Below, piece after piece: positions 44,801 through 57,826 of a stretch of DNA of 64,000 bases. Positions within the stretch are counted from its first letter, which is position 1. Each line of letters opens with the position of its first letter. The notes beneath the pieces were generated by a model. It was not told where the DNA came from. It ran no database searches and was given only the letters and a program-made list of their open reading frames with translations. The DNA lies in assembly GCA_013407085.1 (NCBI GenBank), contig JACCGJ010010859.1, positions 29,065 to 93,064 of the forward strand, given 5' to 3'. Both the position numbers and the translations under genes were made by a program. The stretch is from Atriophallophorus winterbourni. Its lineage: Eukaryota; Platyhelminthes; Trematoda; Plagiorchiida; Microphallidae.

Positions 44801-47098
44801 ATATTTCGCTAATACTTACTTTTATTCTCATACAAAACAGCTGAAATTGTCGAGATTTGTTATAAAAACAATTTTTTATCATACAAGTCTATCTTGATTG
44901 ATGATGATAATTTTCTCAGGACAAACGCCTTCAATAAATGTCATAAACTGAGAAATTTGCCTTGTGACATACAACATAATGTATAATGTAGATTGCGCTA
45001 TAGAATAATATTTGTTCATAAAGGCATGCAATTAGATGATGGAGTTTTCTAAACTCAATGTGGCTCCTGCAGGGTAGATCAATCTTAGACATGACATTCT
45101 CCTTGAAACAACATCAAGAGTATTTAGTTATACGCAATTTTATTGATTTTAAAAAGTGAGTATTTACAATGGGATGCACACCAAGACTGTCCAAACTTAT
45201 TACGTCTTTCCATTCTGACATAAAGGATTCAGTCCTTAACAACGGTTGCAGTTGATCAGGTTATTAAATTTGCTGAGAACTCAAACAGGGGTAATTATAA
45301 GCTCTCTTGCTGTTCGACGTTCTTTTCGCTCTCACGCTAAAGTACGATTTGAATACTAGTAGAGATAGTATTTATCTACGCATGCGATATGATAGAAAAT
45401 GTTTCTAGGTCTGGGTGCACAACCCTAGATGCGTAATAGGCTCATCCGTTTCTTGCTATTTGTCGACAATGAAGCCATTATTGCTCACTTCTAGCATCAG
45501 TTATTTTGTTCTCATCAGCATGCACCTTTGGTTGACAATCCGCATGTACACGTCCAATATCCTAGATCTATGTATTGTATTGCCTGTCATCATCACTGTT
45601 GAAATCCGTCGGATTAAATCAATACAATATTTCATATTTGTTGGTTGAAGATTTGTGATTATCCTCTCGCTAGACAAAAGACATCGGTAAGCAAATTGCT
45701 ATAGCAGCATTCATCTCTCCATTTTGAACTCTCGTGCCCAGAGAAGCCGCAAGCTGCTCGTGAAGAAAAGAATGATGGCATATAACCGTGCGTTTTTAAC
45801 ACTTTACTGTTTCGCTGCGAAAACTAGATCAGCTACGCAAGACACAAACGCGAAGATAAATACATTTTATTTAACAAGAAGCCTTTGCATCTTAAACATA
45901 TCGTGGATAAGTGTCAAACGATATTAAATTAGTTTCTAACGCTGCTCTAAAGAGACTTTCCACCCTAATATAAGAGTGCTGCTCGCGATTGTTGAGTCAA
46001 TTGTAAAAATATAAACCAGCTGTATTTTAAAAGTTCTACTCAATGGTAAGTTTAAAATGTCGACAATTTTGACATTCGCAATCGCGGCACAAAAACGTTA
46101 ATAAAAGTGTTATGAATGCTTCAGAGATTAGTCCTATTAATTTAAAATGATTCACTTGACTGATCATATTAAAGTCGCTGTGTAATGCCGCGTTTGCTTG
46201 ATTGGGAAGAGCGGATACTAATTCCGTGTGATGAATGTAAATTGCGTATCCAGCGTACAACTCTCGTAGACCGGCCAAGTAACGCCAATCGTTATGAGAG
46301 CTACGGAATAGATTTTATCTCTTGAATCTAACTGTTTAATTATTTGTGATGGTATGGAAAATCAAACTGTCTTGTGCTCATTGTATACGTCTAACGTGGG
46401 CATCAACCGAAAGAACTCGAAAACAGCAATACTAGTATGAAAATTCAATAGACTTACCGTATGCAAATACAACTACAAACGTGAGAAGAAGATTTATAAC
46501 ATTTAGACAATCAACGTTTCTTTGATCCCTAACGAGAACAATTCGACAATATCATCAAGTGAATTCAAAGCATAATTCTAATATTTTGAAATTACGATTG
46601 CATAATGATTGATAACTAATCTTACTTAATATAAAATTCATTGCGTTTTCCATACAAGTGAAAGTCATGTCACGTCACTTCTTACAAGCATCCCAATAAC
46701 AATAGTACATCTTTTTCTGTTGAACGTTTGAATTATTACACTTAATATTTTTCTCGCTTTTTAACATTGATAATATACACAGCTGAAACGAATGAGAGTC
46801 AAACTACGGGTTATCGAAATTCTTACCTTTTTCAATCGTTGTTACATATTTTACTTGAAGTGTAGAAACAAATTATTTTGTTAAAATTGAATTCATAATA
46901 TTTTCGAATATCACATTATAGAGTAAAAACAGATTTTACGTATTACTAGAGAGTAAATTGTCAGTCTTACATTGTATATGATCGCCATCTAAAAGAGACA
47001 GTGATAAAGCAATTGGTAGCTAATTTGAATTGAACTTTCTAGGCGTTTGTTTGATATCTCATTACAAGCTTAGCGTGATATATGTAAATTGTTGTATA
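41800..47098. other. A+T-rich intergenic DNA up to the right arm
   Basis: No transposon, RNA or gene could be supported. Short frames here (for example 42,108-42,317 and 45,415-45,648) lack start context, splice signals or family motifs. Confidence 0.5.
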
Positions 47099-48699
47099 CT
47101 GTAAATAAGATTAATAATTGTGTATGATATGAAAAATCCAAATATTAATCTAAATTCAAATTTAAAATATAAATTCGGAAGTAAAAAACACGTGATACAT
47201 ATAGAAATCATGTATCAAGCAAAAATGTTGGGACTTATGATATAAGCATCTCACTAACACGAATTGTTGGTTTGTTTCTATTTTTTAAGAAATTGATTGG
47301 TAGAATCAGACCTAATTCTTAACCATGTTAACATTCGTCGTGAATGCTAAACATTTGACAGGAAACGCCTTCTAAATATTTGCCTCGATATTTCATTTAA
47401 TCGCGCATCATAGTATAATTACTGATTCGAATACAGTGAATTTCATCTTCTAAATATTTTTTGACTGATAGCTGAGTAAGCTGGCGGTCAATTTTTAATG
47501 ATATCAACAAAACGACTACTTGTGAGGACAACTAATCATTTTACAACGATTAAGCAATAGAATTAATGGCGATTTACGATTCATGAGTCGGCAAGCTTTG
47601 GCACGGTCTAAAACCGAAAACACGTCACTTGGAATGGAAATTCAACCATTTCAAGCAGACTCCAATGGGCCGCGACCAATCTAAACGTATGTTTTACTGA
47701 TTTACATCAGGTGAGTTAGTTTTTATCTGGTCTGTGATCGATATCTATTTGAATAAATTTATGTCTCATGAATTATATCGAAGAGAGATACTGACCTTGA
47801 AACCCTGTATCAATCAAATTGAAAACAACATTTGATTATTTAAAATTAACGAAACATGTTGAATATAATTGGAAATCCGTATTCATAGCTATCCCCATCA
47901 GCAAAGACTTTTAAAATCTCAAAATTAATAGAAATTTATTAAGTCGTTTGAAATTGATGAATCGTCTTTACCACGTTACTATTTTCTAATGCAACATTTG
48001 AAATTTCAAGATAACTCAGAACTAGTGTAATCGTTCTAATTCACTGCAAGATCAATAGCTATATATCTTGTGAATTGGACTTGGTATTTTTAATTGAATG
48101 GAAAGCATATTCAAATCTGAATAAAACTGTTAATTAAAATACCAATAACTATTTGTGAAGATCCTAAATAAGTAATAACGGGTGATCATGGATTGATTGT
48201 CGTGGGTTAAATCCATTATTGTGTAAAATCTCTATTAATAGTGACTAAAAGAATCAACATTTTTACTGCTTTTCAATGTTTCAAGATTTATTGTACTAAT
48301 ATTTTGTATGCATTCAAATGCGGTGAACGTACAAATAATTGGCAGAACGCCATATTAGAAATATCATGCCAAATATGAACTGGAAACGCAGCAAGTGTTC
48401 GCCTAAAAAGGTTCAATAATTAAATTATCACAAGTGAATAATTCCCCTCTTTAATGGGACTTTGAACCCCAGATGATATATTCTACTGGTAAAATTCATA
48501 TGTCTATCACATTCAGCGTCAAACCTAAATGCATTTAACAAATTTAGCAACTACCAAAACATGAAATTCTCTGATTGATATGTCCTGAACTTCTAATACC
48601 AGTCGTGTCACTTTACCAAAATTGAAATTTCTTTCGGACCTTCACTGTTCTATTTTAAGCGGAATTTAATTTCGTTATCACAACTAATCGATTGTGAGC

Positions 48700-49840
48700 A
48701 GCCTAATGAATCGGTGTTTCGGAAGGATTGCATTCGATCATTTCGAGCGACGACAACAACGATAGTATTGGAAGATGGTCAACGTCATCCGCTATCGAAC
48801 AATCTGCAATTCGTCAAGGTACGAGAAAATTAAATATCTTCATCACTACTCCTAAAGTTCGAGCAGCTTAAGCGTGTTGCAAACTAAAGCATCTTATTTA
48901 TAAGTACTTGCTGATTTTTGTACTCATAGTGCAGTGAGGATTAAGTATACGAAAGAACATTTTCGACCTCGTGTTTCTTGTTGTACTAAGCAAGAGCATG
49001 GATCGACCATTTTGAACCCGTAATAATTCTGGTTTCGGAAGTATTGCATTCGATCAGTTCGAACGACGACATCCACGAAAGTGTGAGAAGATGGTGAACG
49101 ACATCCTCTATCGGACAATTTTCAATTCGCCAAGTGAGGTCAAATGAGCCCAGGATTGGTACAACATCCTTTGGCAAATCAGATCGAAGTGACAACCTGG
49201 ACACACACGTTTCACTACAGTGATGTGAATGTTTGAGTTTCCTATATAAACGAGTCGTGCGTTGTGTAATTTACTTTGTGTCTAATGAATGCGTTTGGCC
49301 AATCTGTTTTGTGTTTTGTTGTGCGACCCGATAACCTGAACATTACCGGCTTCCACTCATTGACCTGAAATGACTTGACAAAACGATTGTGTGCCTCTCT
49401 CCCCACCCGTTTCATAATAACTTATAGATGTGTGTGATCATTTGTGATCGGCCTGCTAAAATTGTGGCCGATTCACGTTCGCTATTTATTGAGAAATCGG
49501 GCGTGCACGTACTAAAACTTGGTCGATTAACTTTGCACTATGTCTCAATAACTTAATATATGTTGACCTCCTTCCATATAACCTCATTACAATATGGGGA
49601 TATGATTAAAATATTATAAGCAAATCCTAAGGAACAACTGCATCAGATTTATTATTAGCCGAGTTTTATTTATTAAATTATGATTCATTTTTTTTAAATC
49701 ACGATAAAATTTAATCTACTCCCACATGAATGCAGAGCAGATATTTTTTTAAAAAAGCACAAATATAACAGATCGATTTGATTGGCTGTGACGTTTACAA
49801 AATGCTTTAATTTCGCAAGATCCTTGAACACACTGCTTAT
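48700..49840. other. Highly conserved island shared by both arms (right copy)
   Basis: Inverted counterpart of 13,200-14,350, with the TATA-like box at 49,243-49,248 (minus strand) and both 98-bp blocks (48,716-48,813; 49,032-49,129). Single-base differences from the left copy are few and scattered, in contrast with indel-rich divergence on either side. Confidence 0.65.
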
Positions 49841-50477
49841 AATTAATTCACCTGGTCATTGATGAATTTTGTCACATTCTATATAATGAAAATCTAAACA
49901 AATAGCCTGATATGCATGAGTTATACTTGCCTTGATTAAGCACGGGTTCTGTATAAATTTACAGGCAAATCGTACAGTTGAATTGTGGTGGAAGTATTGA
50001 AGCAAATCATTTTTCGAGAGAAACGGTTCATAATAATATTCACACTTATTATTATGAATATATAACATTTGATTTATATACACCACGTATGTACACAACA
50101 CATGTTACGTATGTACCAGTATGGCACATATCGCGGCTAACCGGTTAACAAGCGTGAATATCGTTAATTGAAAAATTTTAATTTCATTCTTGGGTTTGCT
50201 TCAACACATATTGAATATTTTGAAACATTCAATTAATTGTGTTCAAATAAGAACTCCAAAAAATCATATTTAACTAACTGATTCAACATTTTGCAAATCA
50301 GTTTCCTAAATAACCGGTTCTACTTCGATTATATCGTACGAAAATCAAGTTTATTCACAATTTATTTTTGCATAAAACATTTATGGATTCAATGATCGTC
50401 AATAAAGGTAGCACGTTTGAAACTTAATTCTTAAACATCTGTTGTAAGGCTTCGTTGAACAAAATTCATCAAACAAT

Positions 50478-50590
50478 GTATCAACGATATACATATAATA
50501 TTTATATGTATAATTTGTATATGATGTATATATATAATATATATTATAATATAATATATAATATATATAATATAATATAATATAATATAC
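50478..50590. repeat. ATATA / TATAA low-complexity tract
   Basis: Interrupted TA and TATAA runs. Absent from the left arm. Confidence 0.85.
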
Positions 50591-50824
50591 GGTATACAGT
50601 TTGACCATACCAATCAAAGTATTTTCCAGATCTATAAAAGAATTATTTAAGATTTAATTTACTAAATTCTTTGTTGGTCAAGGTCTTTCTTTTGAGCATC
50701 TTCAAAGCGAATAAACAATTCATTTTTTCTGTAGAACTTGCTAATTGTCTACCCAAACTTTTACGATACCTTCTATTTTTAGTGAAGTTACGTAGAACAT
50801 AGTAGTGTGTTGCTCACATTCTCA

Positions 50825-50910
50825 GCACTTACAAGCCACAACCTGTTTCTGACTGTTTGCCACCATCTTGAGGAGATAGTAAGATCACGTTCAGTGAGCC
50901 TTAAAAATGG
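50825..50910 (-). repeat. HHR-A relic, minus strand
   Basis: Minus strand reads AAGGCTCACTGAACG, GATCTTACTATCTCC, then a mutated core (CAAGATG), GGCAAACAGTC, AGAAACAGGTTG, TGGCTTGTAAG. Outer stem I pairs CTTAC (50,879-50,883) and GTAAG (50,828-50,832) are intact. The CTGATGA core is damaged, so no cleavage is expected. Confidence 0.65.
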
Positions 50911-50921
50911 GGTATGGTGAT

Positions 50922-51050
50922 AACAGCCAGAAACCGGTTGTGGCGTCTAAGTGTGGGGAACGTGAGAAACACATTACGTTGATCAACCATCAACGACTCG
51001 AGCGCTTGGCAAGAATCGCTAAGTGATTCTGTGTTCGGAAATAGTAGTTC
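50922..51050 (+). repeat. HHR-A 3' half plus next-unit 5' region, plus strand
   Basis: Reads AACAGCCAGAAACCGGTTGT, GGCGTCTAAGTGTGGGG, then GACTCGAGCGCTTGGCAAGA, ATCGCTAAGTGATTCTGTGT. The second part is the 5' region of a unit, so ribozyme 3' half and following unit are in tandem order. It lies head-to-head with the preceding minus-strand copy, only about 12 nt apart. Confidence 0.65.
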
Positions 51051-51668
51051 ATTGTACGAAGTGTGATAATCAGTGGCTTCAATGTCTAAATTTGCTCAAG
51101 TAAAACCATGTTTTCAGTGAACATTTAGCAGTTCAATTATGGATATGTTATAACAGATAATTAAATCATCGTATCCTCGTTGTCTGCTCTAAAATTTCAA
51201 TTAAATAACTGGTGAATAAAAATTTAGAGTAATTGAAATCTTAATATGCATGATGAATTGGTCACCAGTGAAGCTTGACAGAAAATCGATTTGAAAAACA
51301 TTATACAGGCGGCACTTTTCTAGCATTTATTAGATTCACAAATACGATAGTAAGTTAATACTTCATGTATGGAAACACTACCAACAGGTTTATTGCTATT
51401 TTGTGAATAGTAGCAAATAGATGTTACATTTTCGCTATTTCACATTAGCTGAATGCAAATGTGGTTGACAGTCGTAAATTGTTTTTATATATATGTAATT
51501 CAATTCTCGTCTCGCTTGGCGCAACATTTTTACAGTATTTAAATTAATCAATGTTATGGTTTAGGATATGAAACTTTCACGCAAAATATGCTAATACACT
51601 GATGCATTCTGAATCAAGTTATGAAACCCAACTATCTGATACAGATTTTCTGAGATTTGCTTGCATTC

Positions 51669-51712
51669 TATATATATATATATACTTATATATATATATA
51701 TATATATATATA
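51669..51712. repeat. TA microsatellite
   Basis: Interrupted TA run directly upstream of an HHR-A copy, the same relative position as the TA run at 60,590-60,634. Confidence 0.9.
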
Positions 51713-51726
51713 TCTATTAAGTTTTT

Positions 51727-51800
51727 AAGGCTCACTGAACCTGATCTTACTGTTTTCACCTGATGACAGCAAAGAGCCAGATCAGTTTCGGCGAATATTA
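51727..51800 (+). repeat. Degenerate HHR-A hammerhead repeat, right-arm copy
   Basis: AAGGCTCACTGAACCTGATC, TTACTG, TTTTCACCTGATGACAGC, AAAGAGCCAG, with CTGATGA at 51,760-51,766. The GAAAC box reads GATCAG and stem II is imperfect, so it is inactive. Counterpart of 12,675-12,725 in the left arm. Confidence 0.65.
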
Positions 51801-52699
51801 AAACAGTGGTTAAGTGGTATATATAATTATAAGAATATACAACACGTACACGGGATGACGCCTCAAAACGTTTTTATTAATGCAACATACCGGAAACGAT
51901 GTTTATATTTTTTCTCCCTTCAGGTAAAAAGTAATTAATAGAGCATGATTGAATTTTGATGTGATGTTTTGGAAAATTTAGAAAACGATATTTTGATGTT
52001 CCATATCTCCCTGAACTCAAATTGCACTGCACCAATACAAAGCATCAGTGGTGATATCCTGGTTGACAATTTTCGAATTATTTACTTACATATTTCGTGC
52101 GACATCGTTAAATTCGTCAAAAGTGTTTTTTCAATATAGAGCAGCTTTGAGTGGCATATGGATTTTATGAAGAGACGATTTGACACCATTTTCCAAATCA
52201 AGATGATTTTTGCTATGACGTGTTAAATATTTTTGAGGTATACTTGATAATATAACCAATGGAATGAGCTAAATACTCTCCTCCAGAGCAGCAGTTAAGC
52301 GAACAATTTTTGATATCAGCCTTAAACTCAAGACGAGTGTCTTCAAAATTAAATAATTTATAAAAAGCACAAAATTCGGGGTCTATTTCATAGATCAATT
52401 ATAAAAATATCTATTTATTCAAGATGAATATGCATACCTTTTATTGAGATTTTTACTAAATCCGAATATACAAATAGAATTTCAAAACATTTGTTTAATT
52501 AATTTAAATAGCTAGTGTGATAAAACGTAGGGTTAGGATTTCTGCTTCGATAAATTCAAATTTCAACGATTGCGTTTGACCGGACATAAAATTAATTGAC
52601 CTTGACATATTTTCCGATCATGCGTGCTATGTGAATGCTCTTGTTTTGACTAAAGCGATACAAGCTTTATTATTCAATGGGATTCAGATAGTTCGTTAT

Positions 52700-52870
52700 T
52701 TATAATTTGTGACTACTCACTAGTACCAAGTCCTTCGAAATATTCAAAAAGCTTATCACAACGATCCACATTGGAAGCACTGGACTCGAGGTTCACTCTT
52801 ATTTGAGGTCATCAGAAAAGTGCAAATTCAGTCACCAGTCGGATTCAAACCCATTAATATGATGCTCCTC
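52700..52870 (-). repeat. HHR-B Sm-alpha-like SINE, minus copy
   Basis: Reverse complement: GGGTTTGAATCCGACTGG (pol III B-box-like), GCACTTTTCTGATGACC, CTCAAATAAGAG (stem II, three pairs), TGAACCTCGAGTCCAGTGC, then TTCGAAGGACTTGGTACTAG, TGAGTAGTCACAA. It is the same element as 52,925-53,125 in the opposite direction. The hammerhead has CTGATGA (52,809-52,815) but an insertion in stem I and a damaged GAAA box. Confidence 0.65.
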
Positions 52871-52924
52871 AAGTGTTTCGGTCCAGAGAAACATTTATGA
52901 AGGTTTAATCGCCATCGGTCAACG

Positions 52925-53125
52925 GTGGACGGTGGCTCAGGCTGTAAGGCGTGAGACTACAATGTTGCAGGTCCTGGGATAGAATCCGACCCGCGACATG
53001 ATATGCACTGCTGATGAGCTCGAATTAGATCGCAACTTAGGTCCAGTGCTTCAAATGTGGAAAGTTTTGACAAACTTTGTGAATATTTTGAAGGACTTGG
53101 TACTGATGAATAGTACAATCTTCGT
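52925..53125 (+). mobile_element. HHR-B Sm-alpha-like tRNA-related SINE, plus copy
   Basis: It begins with tRNA-like promoter boxes, TGGCTCAGGCTGTAAGG (A box, 52,933) and GGGATAGAATCC (B box, 52,976-52,987). A hammerhead follows at 53,005-53,049, then a tail CAAATGTGG, TTTGTGAATATTTTGAAGG, ACTTGGTACTGATG shared with 52,700-52,800 (inverted) and 60,335-60,385. A pol III head followed by a type I hammerhead is the known layout of schistosome Sm-alpha satellite/SINE sequences. Assignment to that exact family is inference. Confidence 0.7.
53005..53049 (+). ncRNA. Type I hammerhead ribozyme in the HHR-B SINE
   Basis: Stem I is six perfect pairs, GCACTG (53,005-53,010) with CAGTGC (53,044-53,049). 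Core CTGATGA is at 53,011-53,017. Stem II GCTC-GAATTA-GATC has three of four pairs. GAAA is changed to GCAA (53,032-53,035). A minimal stem III ACTTAGGT is followed by C17 at 53,043. The A13 to C change should abolish or strongly reduce cleavage, so this is a recognisable but probably inactive ribozyme. Confidence 0.72.
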
Positions 53126-53129
53126 GGTA

Positions 53130-54660
53130 TGTTATTGTAATATCTTGTTTACAACAATTCATTTTTATTTATCATATACCAACATATAACGCTAAAAACA
53201 TTTTAGTCAATAATTAAAAAAATTAGTACATTGTCATACCATATGTGATGGACATTGGATAATTTACTTTTCGAACAATTTTAAACTTTATTTTCCTACG
53301 CAAACAGTGGATCAATTGAAAATACATTTATATTCTTGAATAGATAATTTTTGAAGTTAACCTTCAACGTTGCATGAACCTTAATTAAAATTTCAATAAA
53401 CGGATTTCGTTTTTTAAAAATGCTTGTTGTAAAGTTCATTATATATTTATATAACAAAATCCACGTACCAGTATTTCTTTCTTTTCGTACTGAATGGCAG
53501 AATGAATTAAATATTATTTAATATTTTTTAATAATAAAATGTTTTTCTAAATAAGTATATCTTTCGTTATCTTCGAATGGAATTTTAAACATCAATGTGA
53601 GAAAATGAATGGCCAACAAATACTACGGATTATAAGTTATTGAACATGAATATGTTCAATATTTATAAACACATTTCGACATATGTAAAATAACGTTAGA
53701 TATCTTTTAAACCAAGCAATACTCACCAGTCACGTAACAAGGCCTATCAACTTTTGCTGAAATAGAAAATCATATAACATTCGATATGGTGGGATGGAAA
53801 ATTTTCAATCTATATAAAATATTTGATTTTGTGCGTTTCAAAAATAGTAAGAAGTATTATTCTAAAAATGAATCCACCAATTGATTTAGTGTTTTTATTT
53901 TTTCCAATGGTAATTATCTTGGTATAAATATACCTCAAAAAAGAATGAAAATATATATAAATCTTCCATATGAGTAATATGTAAATTAACAATTAAATTC
54001 ATGAGTGTACATCCTCTTTACTCACAATTTAGTGGGCACGGTTCATCTATAGGATCTATAATTGGATATAATGGAATTATTCGTTTTATCAAGAGCCTTT
54101 TTATAAGATATTTATATATATGATGATTCTAAATGATTAAGCTAAAACCACTGAGCTATGTTTAAAACTTCAAAACAATTGATACCTAAATAGATACATG
54201 TGTTGTGGACATCAAGTTTTTAATCGTAGCGTTATAATTACTAACTGTTAACACTGAAGTGGGGTTGATAATATCAAGATTTTATTAATATTCCACTCAA
54301 AATCGCATAAAATACGTAACAAAATGACAAAAATGGCAGATTTTAATGATTACTTACACGCAATTGCATTTCTTCCAGTAATCGAAGTAATGCCACCTAA
54401 AATGACATATATTTTACTGAACGTTTGTCAAGATATAGGTGTTGTGATTGTGCTAAAAATTACCGTCTTTGCTGACAACAACTGGGAATAAATAAGAGGA
54501 TTGTCATTTGTAAATTTGGTTTCAAAAAATCAAGAGAATTCAATTGTCATAAGTTAGTTTAGACGATGTATCGGGGCATTAAAATTAATTGTTTAAAAAT
54601 TCAAATAAATTATTTCATATTTAAATTAAATCATGATAACATTTGTTCAAACAAGCTACC
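53130..54660. other. Non-coding arm sequence
   Basis: No gene. 53,545-54,660 is the inverted counterpart of 10,834-11,585. 53,130-53,545 has no left-arm counterpart. Confidence 0.6.
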
Positions 54661-57600
54661 ACAGACTGGAAGGGTATGTTTTTCCAGCAAATTCGTGCCT
54701 CGTGCAAAATAACATAAGTTCTAGGCGACATAAAAGCGGTGATATCCAGTGACAAGTTTATCAATGCGTATAATAAACTAATACTAAACTGGGTTCATAT
54801 CATATTGAAATATCTAGTGGGAAACTGCCTTGTTCAAAGAAAGAAGTGAATTAAAATTCGTTCATTCGTACAGTGATTACTTTGCTTGCGATTGCCAAAA
54901 CCGTTCTGACCGTAAAAGATGCATCTATCACAATAATTGTCCTTCAACACGGAACTATCTATTAGGCGCTTGTCAGAGGAGAATATAATCAGATTATCAT
55001 AGAGTTCTAACTCTTGTTATACATGAATGTTTGTACAGGAAAGGTGAAATGTGACTTAAACATGTTTTTTAAAGGTGTACATTTTTTATTTTGAACACGG
55101 AGCGCTAACTTATCTTCTCACTAATCGATGTATGAAACAAATTTATCGGGTGTCAGTAATAGATAAATCAGTAATATCAATTCTAGTGTTTTGTATTCAA
55201 AGTGCTTCGCTAGAATAGGTTGTTTACGACTAAATGATGTTCACCTTTGTCATTTCGTTCATCGAAAACAGCTACAATTGAAGAGAATCAAAATACATTT
55301 TTTATATTCAAAAAATTAAGTGAGTGAGATTTCCAGAAAGTTTTTACATTGTTTTAGTTTTAAAATTCGAATGATTAGTTTCATGTTAAGCAAAAAGCTT
55401 TTAGGAAACTGAACTTAAATATTATCGCAATATTTTGTTTCAATTTTGAATAATTAGCTTTCAATATTAGTTTAACCAGCGTTGATTGTACTCCTTCCTC
55501 ACATTTGAATTAATCACCCATGGAATCTGTTGTTAATCGCATCATGACCAATGCCTTCGCGCTATGCAAAATCAATTTAGCCAGATATTTATCAATTAAT
55601 TTTCATGATAAAATGATGAATCATTCGGAATTTTCAAATTACTCAGAAAATATTTTCAGATTCTACATTTTGGTTTCGATAAGAAGCTGAATCACGAACT
55701 GTCAAAACCAATTGAACTTGAATGATTCAAATGGTCTCATAGTTTGATCTAACTGGGTGGTAAGATAACTTTCGACCGTTTACTTCGGTGCCGTTTTTTG
55801 CATTCGCAAAGCATTTGGTCAATTTCATTGATGATTCATGTCGAGTACTGTGAAACTTTCAACGTTTTTTTGATAAATCGCACGATTATTTCACGTAGTG
55901 AACATTTTAATAACCAATTTTATCAAAGTCAAATTAAAATCGAAAGTCGTCGTCGTTCGATAAAAATTAGGTTGATCATTTAACCATGTGAATTAGGTTG
56001 TGGCAGGTTACCTGATAAAATTGGTTCGCCTCGTTCCCTTGCTGTAATTTATGGATTTTGTTATAAGCATGATATTTGGAAAAGTTTGTAACACGCAAGT
56101 AAAAATGAAGCAGTGAAAAAAATTACTTAAATTTGAACTGAACATTCAAATCACAAATTTTGTTCTCTATCGTGTTAATCAAGTGTTCATCGTCTTATTT
56201 TATTCGATAATATTGATAAAATTAAAAGATAACATGTTTGGGTTAAATCCAGCGGCAAATTATAAGCATTTATACTCGTATATTTTTATCTTATCTAAAA
56301 CTAGCAGTTTAATACCCATGAGATTGACTCCGTTAATTAGGATACAATTAATGTCACTGTAGTTGGACGATCGGGACGGAAATCATTGGCTTCATGTCTG
56401 ACAAACTTATGAAATTGCGATTTAGGAAGTCACCGACATTCCTGACTAACTCTTTCAACACTTTGCAGCTCCAGCTGTTATAATGTGTGGCACATTTTTT
56501 GAGATCAGTCTAAATTATTCACGCTTTTATGAAAAGCAGTGAAAATAAACTGTTAGTTATTATTTTCGCGGTACCTGTTAGACGATTAGCAAAAGACCGC
56601 AACAAAATACATGTCTAAAAATTTTATCGATGGCAAATGCTTACTAGAACATCCTCTTGTGAATATATTGAATTTAGAACACTTTGCTAAAGAAGATAAG
56701 AGAATAACGTGTGTGTATTAAACAGAATTGTACATGACACAATTCAATGAAGTCAATAATGGTTCATCGGAACTATTTAAAACAAAATCAGTTGATTGTG
56801 GTATTAAATTTCCGATAACGAAAAATTGTTGCAGGTTTATGTCAGATTATTACATTTGCGCTGGTCTATTTTTGATGGGCAATGTTGAAGATTTATGTTT
56901 AATCAACCAGTCATAATTTGCGCTCGGCCATATTCATGTTGGTGTCGGATATTTATTAAGGTTTTTAAACTGAACCGCGAAAACCTAGCTTAGGTTCTTC
57001 GGTTTGATCTGCTATAAAAAAGAAAATGATTGTTCTGCCAATTATAAAATATTTCATTCTATTTCGCAATTTTCATTATATTATTTGAATCATGTTTCAT
57101 ATAACAATACTTATCCATGAGTATGCAAGTTGTAGCATATGAAATGAACTTTTACCAAACATTTAGTCAACAGAAAGTTGGACAGATTTCAAAATCAATT
57201 GCGGCAAAGATAAATTTGGAGAATTACAAATGATTAGTTTACTGTATTTGGGGTTGATTTTTTTACTTTTGATCATTATTTTTGAACCGCTAAGGCTCAC
57301 GATACCAATACTGACTTCAGTTGTTATTAATTTAATGTTATCTCTATGATATTGTGAAAATCCTGAAACCTGACTCAATCATTTCCGCTTTCTCTAACCC
57401 ACCCACATTATCAGGCTGTCGAAATGCTCTTCTGATTATCGTCGATATTCATTGTGTATACTTTTTTTGAAATTAAGTTGATCGAATTATTCTAAATGTG
57501 CAACCGTTGCTAGATTTTATCTCCGTTCGTCTAGTTAAAACGGCCCAGGTTAAATCATTGATGGCAATAATAATTTCGGATTTCCAGCATGCGAATAACA

Positions 57601-57788
57601 TCAGAACCATTTTCTAAATCCCTTTGATAAAAATACATACCTGTTGCTTCAAAGACATTAACTGAAGGAAGGAAAGTTTGTCACATTTATGATCATGATG
57701 TGATCTAGCTTATTTTGTTTTGTAAATGACGAAGTCCACTTGCCTTTATCGGGATTTTCTACGTCTGCAAAGATTTATTTTTGTGTTG

Positions 57789-57790
<2 letters not shown>

Positions 57791-57823
<33 letters not shown>
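57791..57823. repeat. TA microsatellite
   Basis: About 16 TA repeats. Confidence 0.95.

Positions 57824-57826
<3 letters not shown>

Larger units (their letters stand above)
47098..55965 (-). repeat. Right arm of the inverted duplication
   Basis: The reverse complement reproduces the left arm in order from its outer to inner end. It holds a single copy of the non-LINE part of the tandem unit (54,684-55,965) and no LINE, so the LINE insertion in the left arm happened after the duplication or lies outside the duplicated block. Right-arm-only segments are about 50,040-51,650 (AT repeats and hammerhead copies) and about 52,270-53,545 (two SINE copies). Frames in the non-LINE unit that look open on the left are broken here, which argues that they are non-coding. 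Confidence 0.9.

Noticed and set aside
50399..50617. Tyr/Ile-rich minus-strand frames
   Set aside because: Translation of a TA-rich low-complexity tract.
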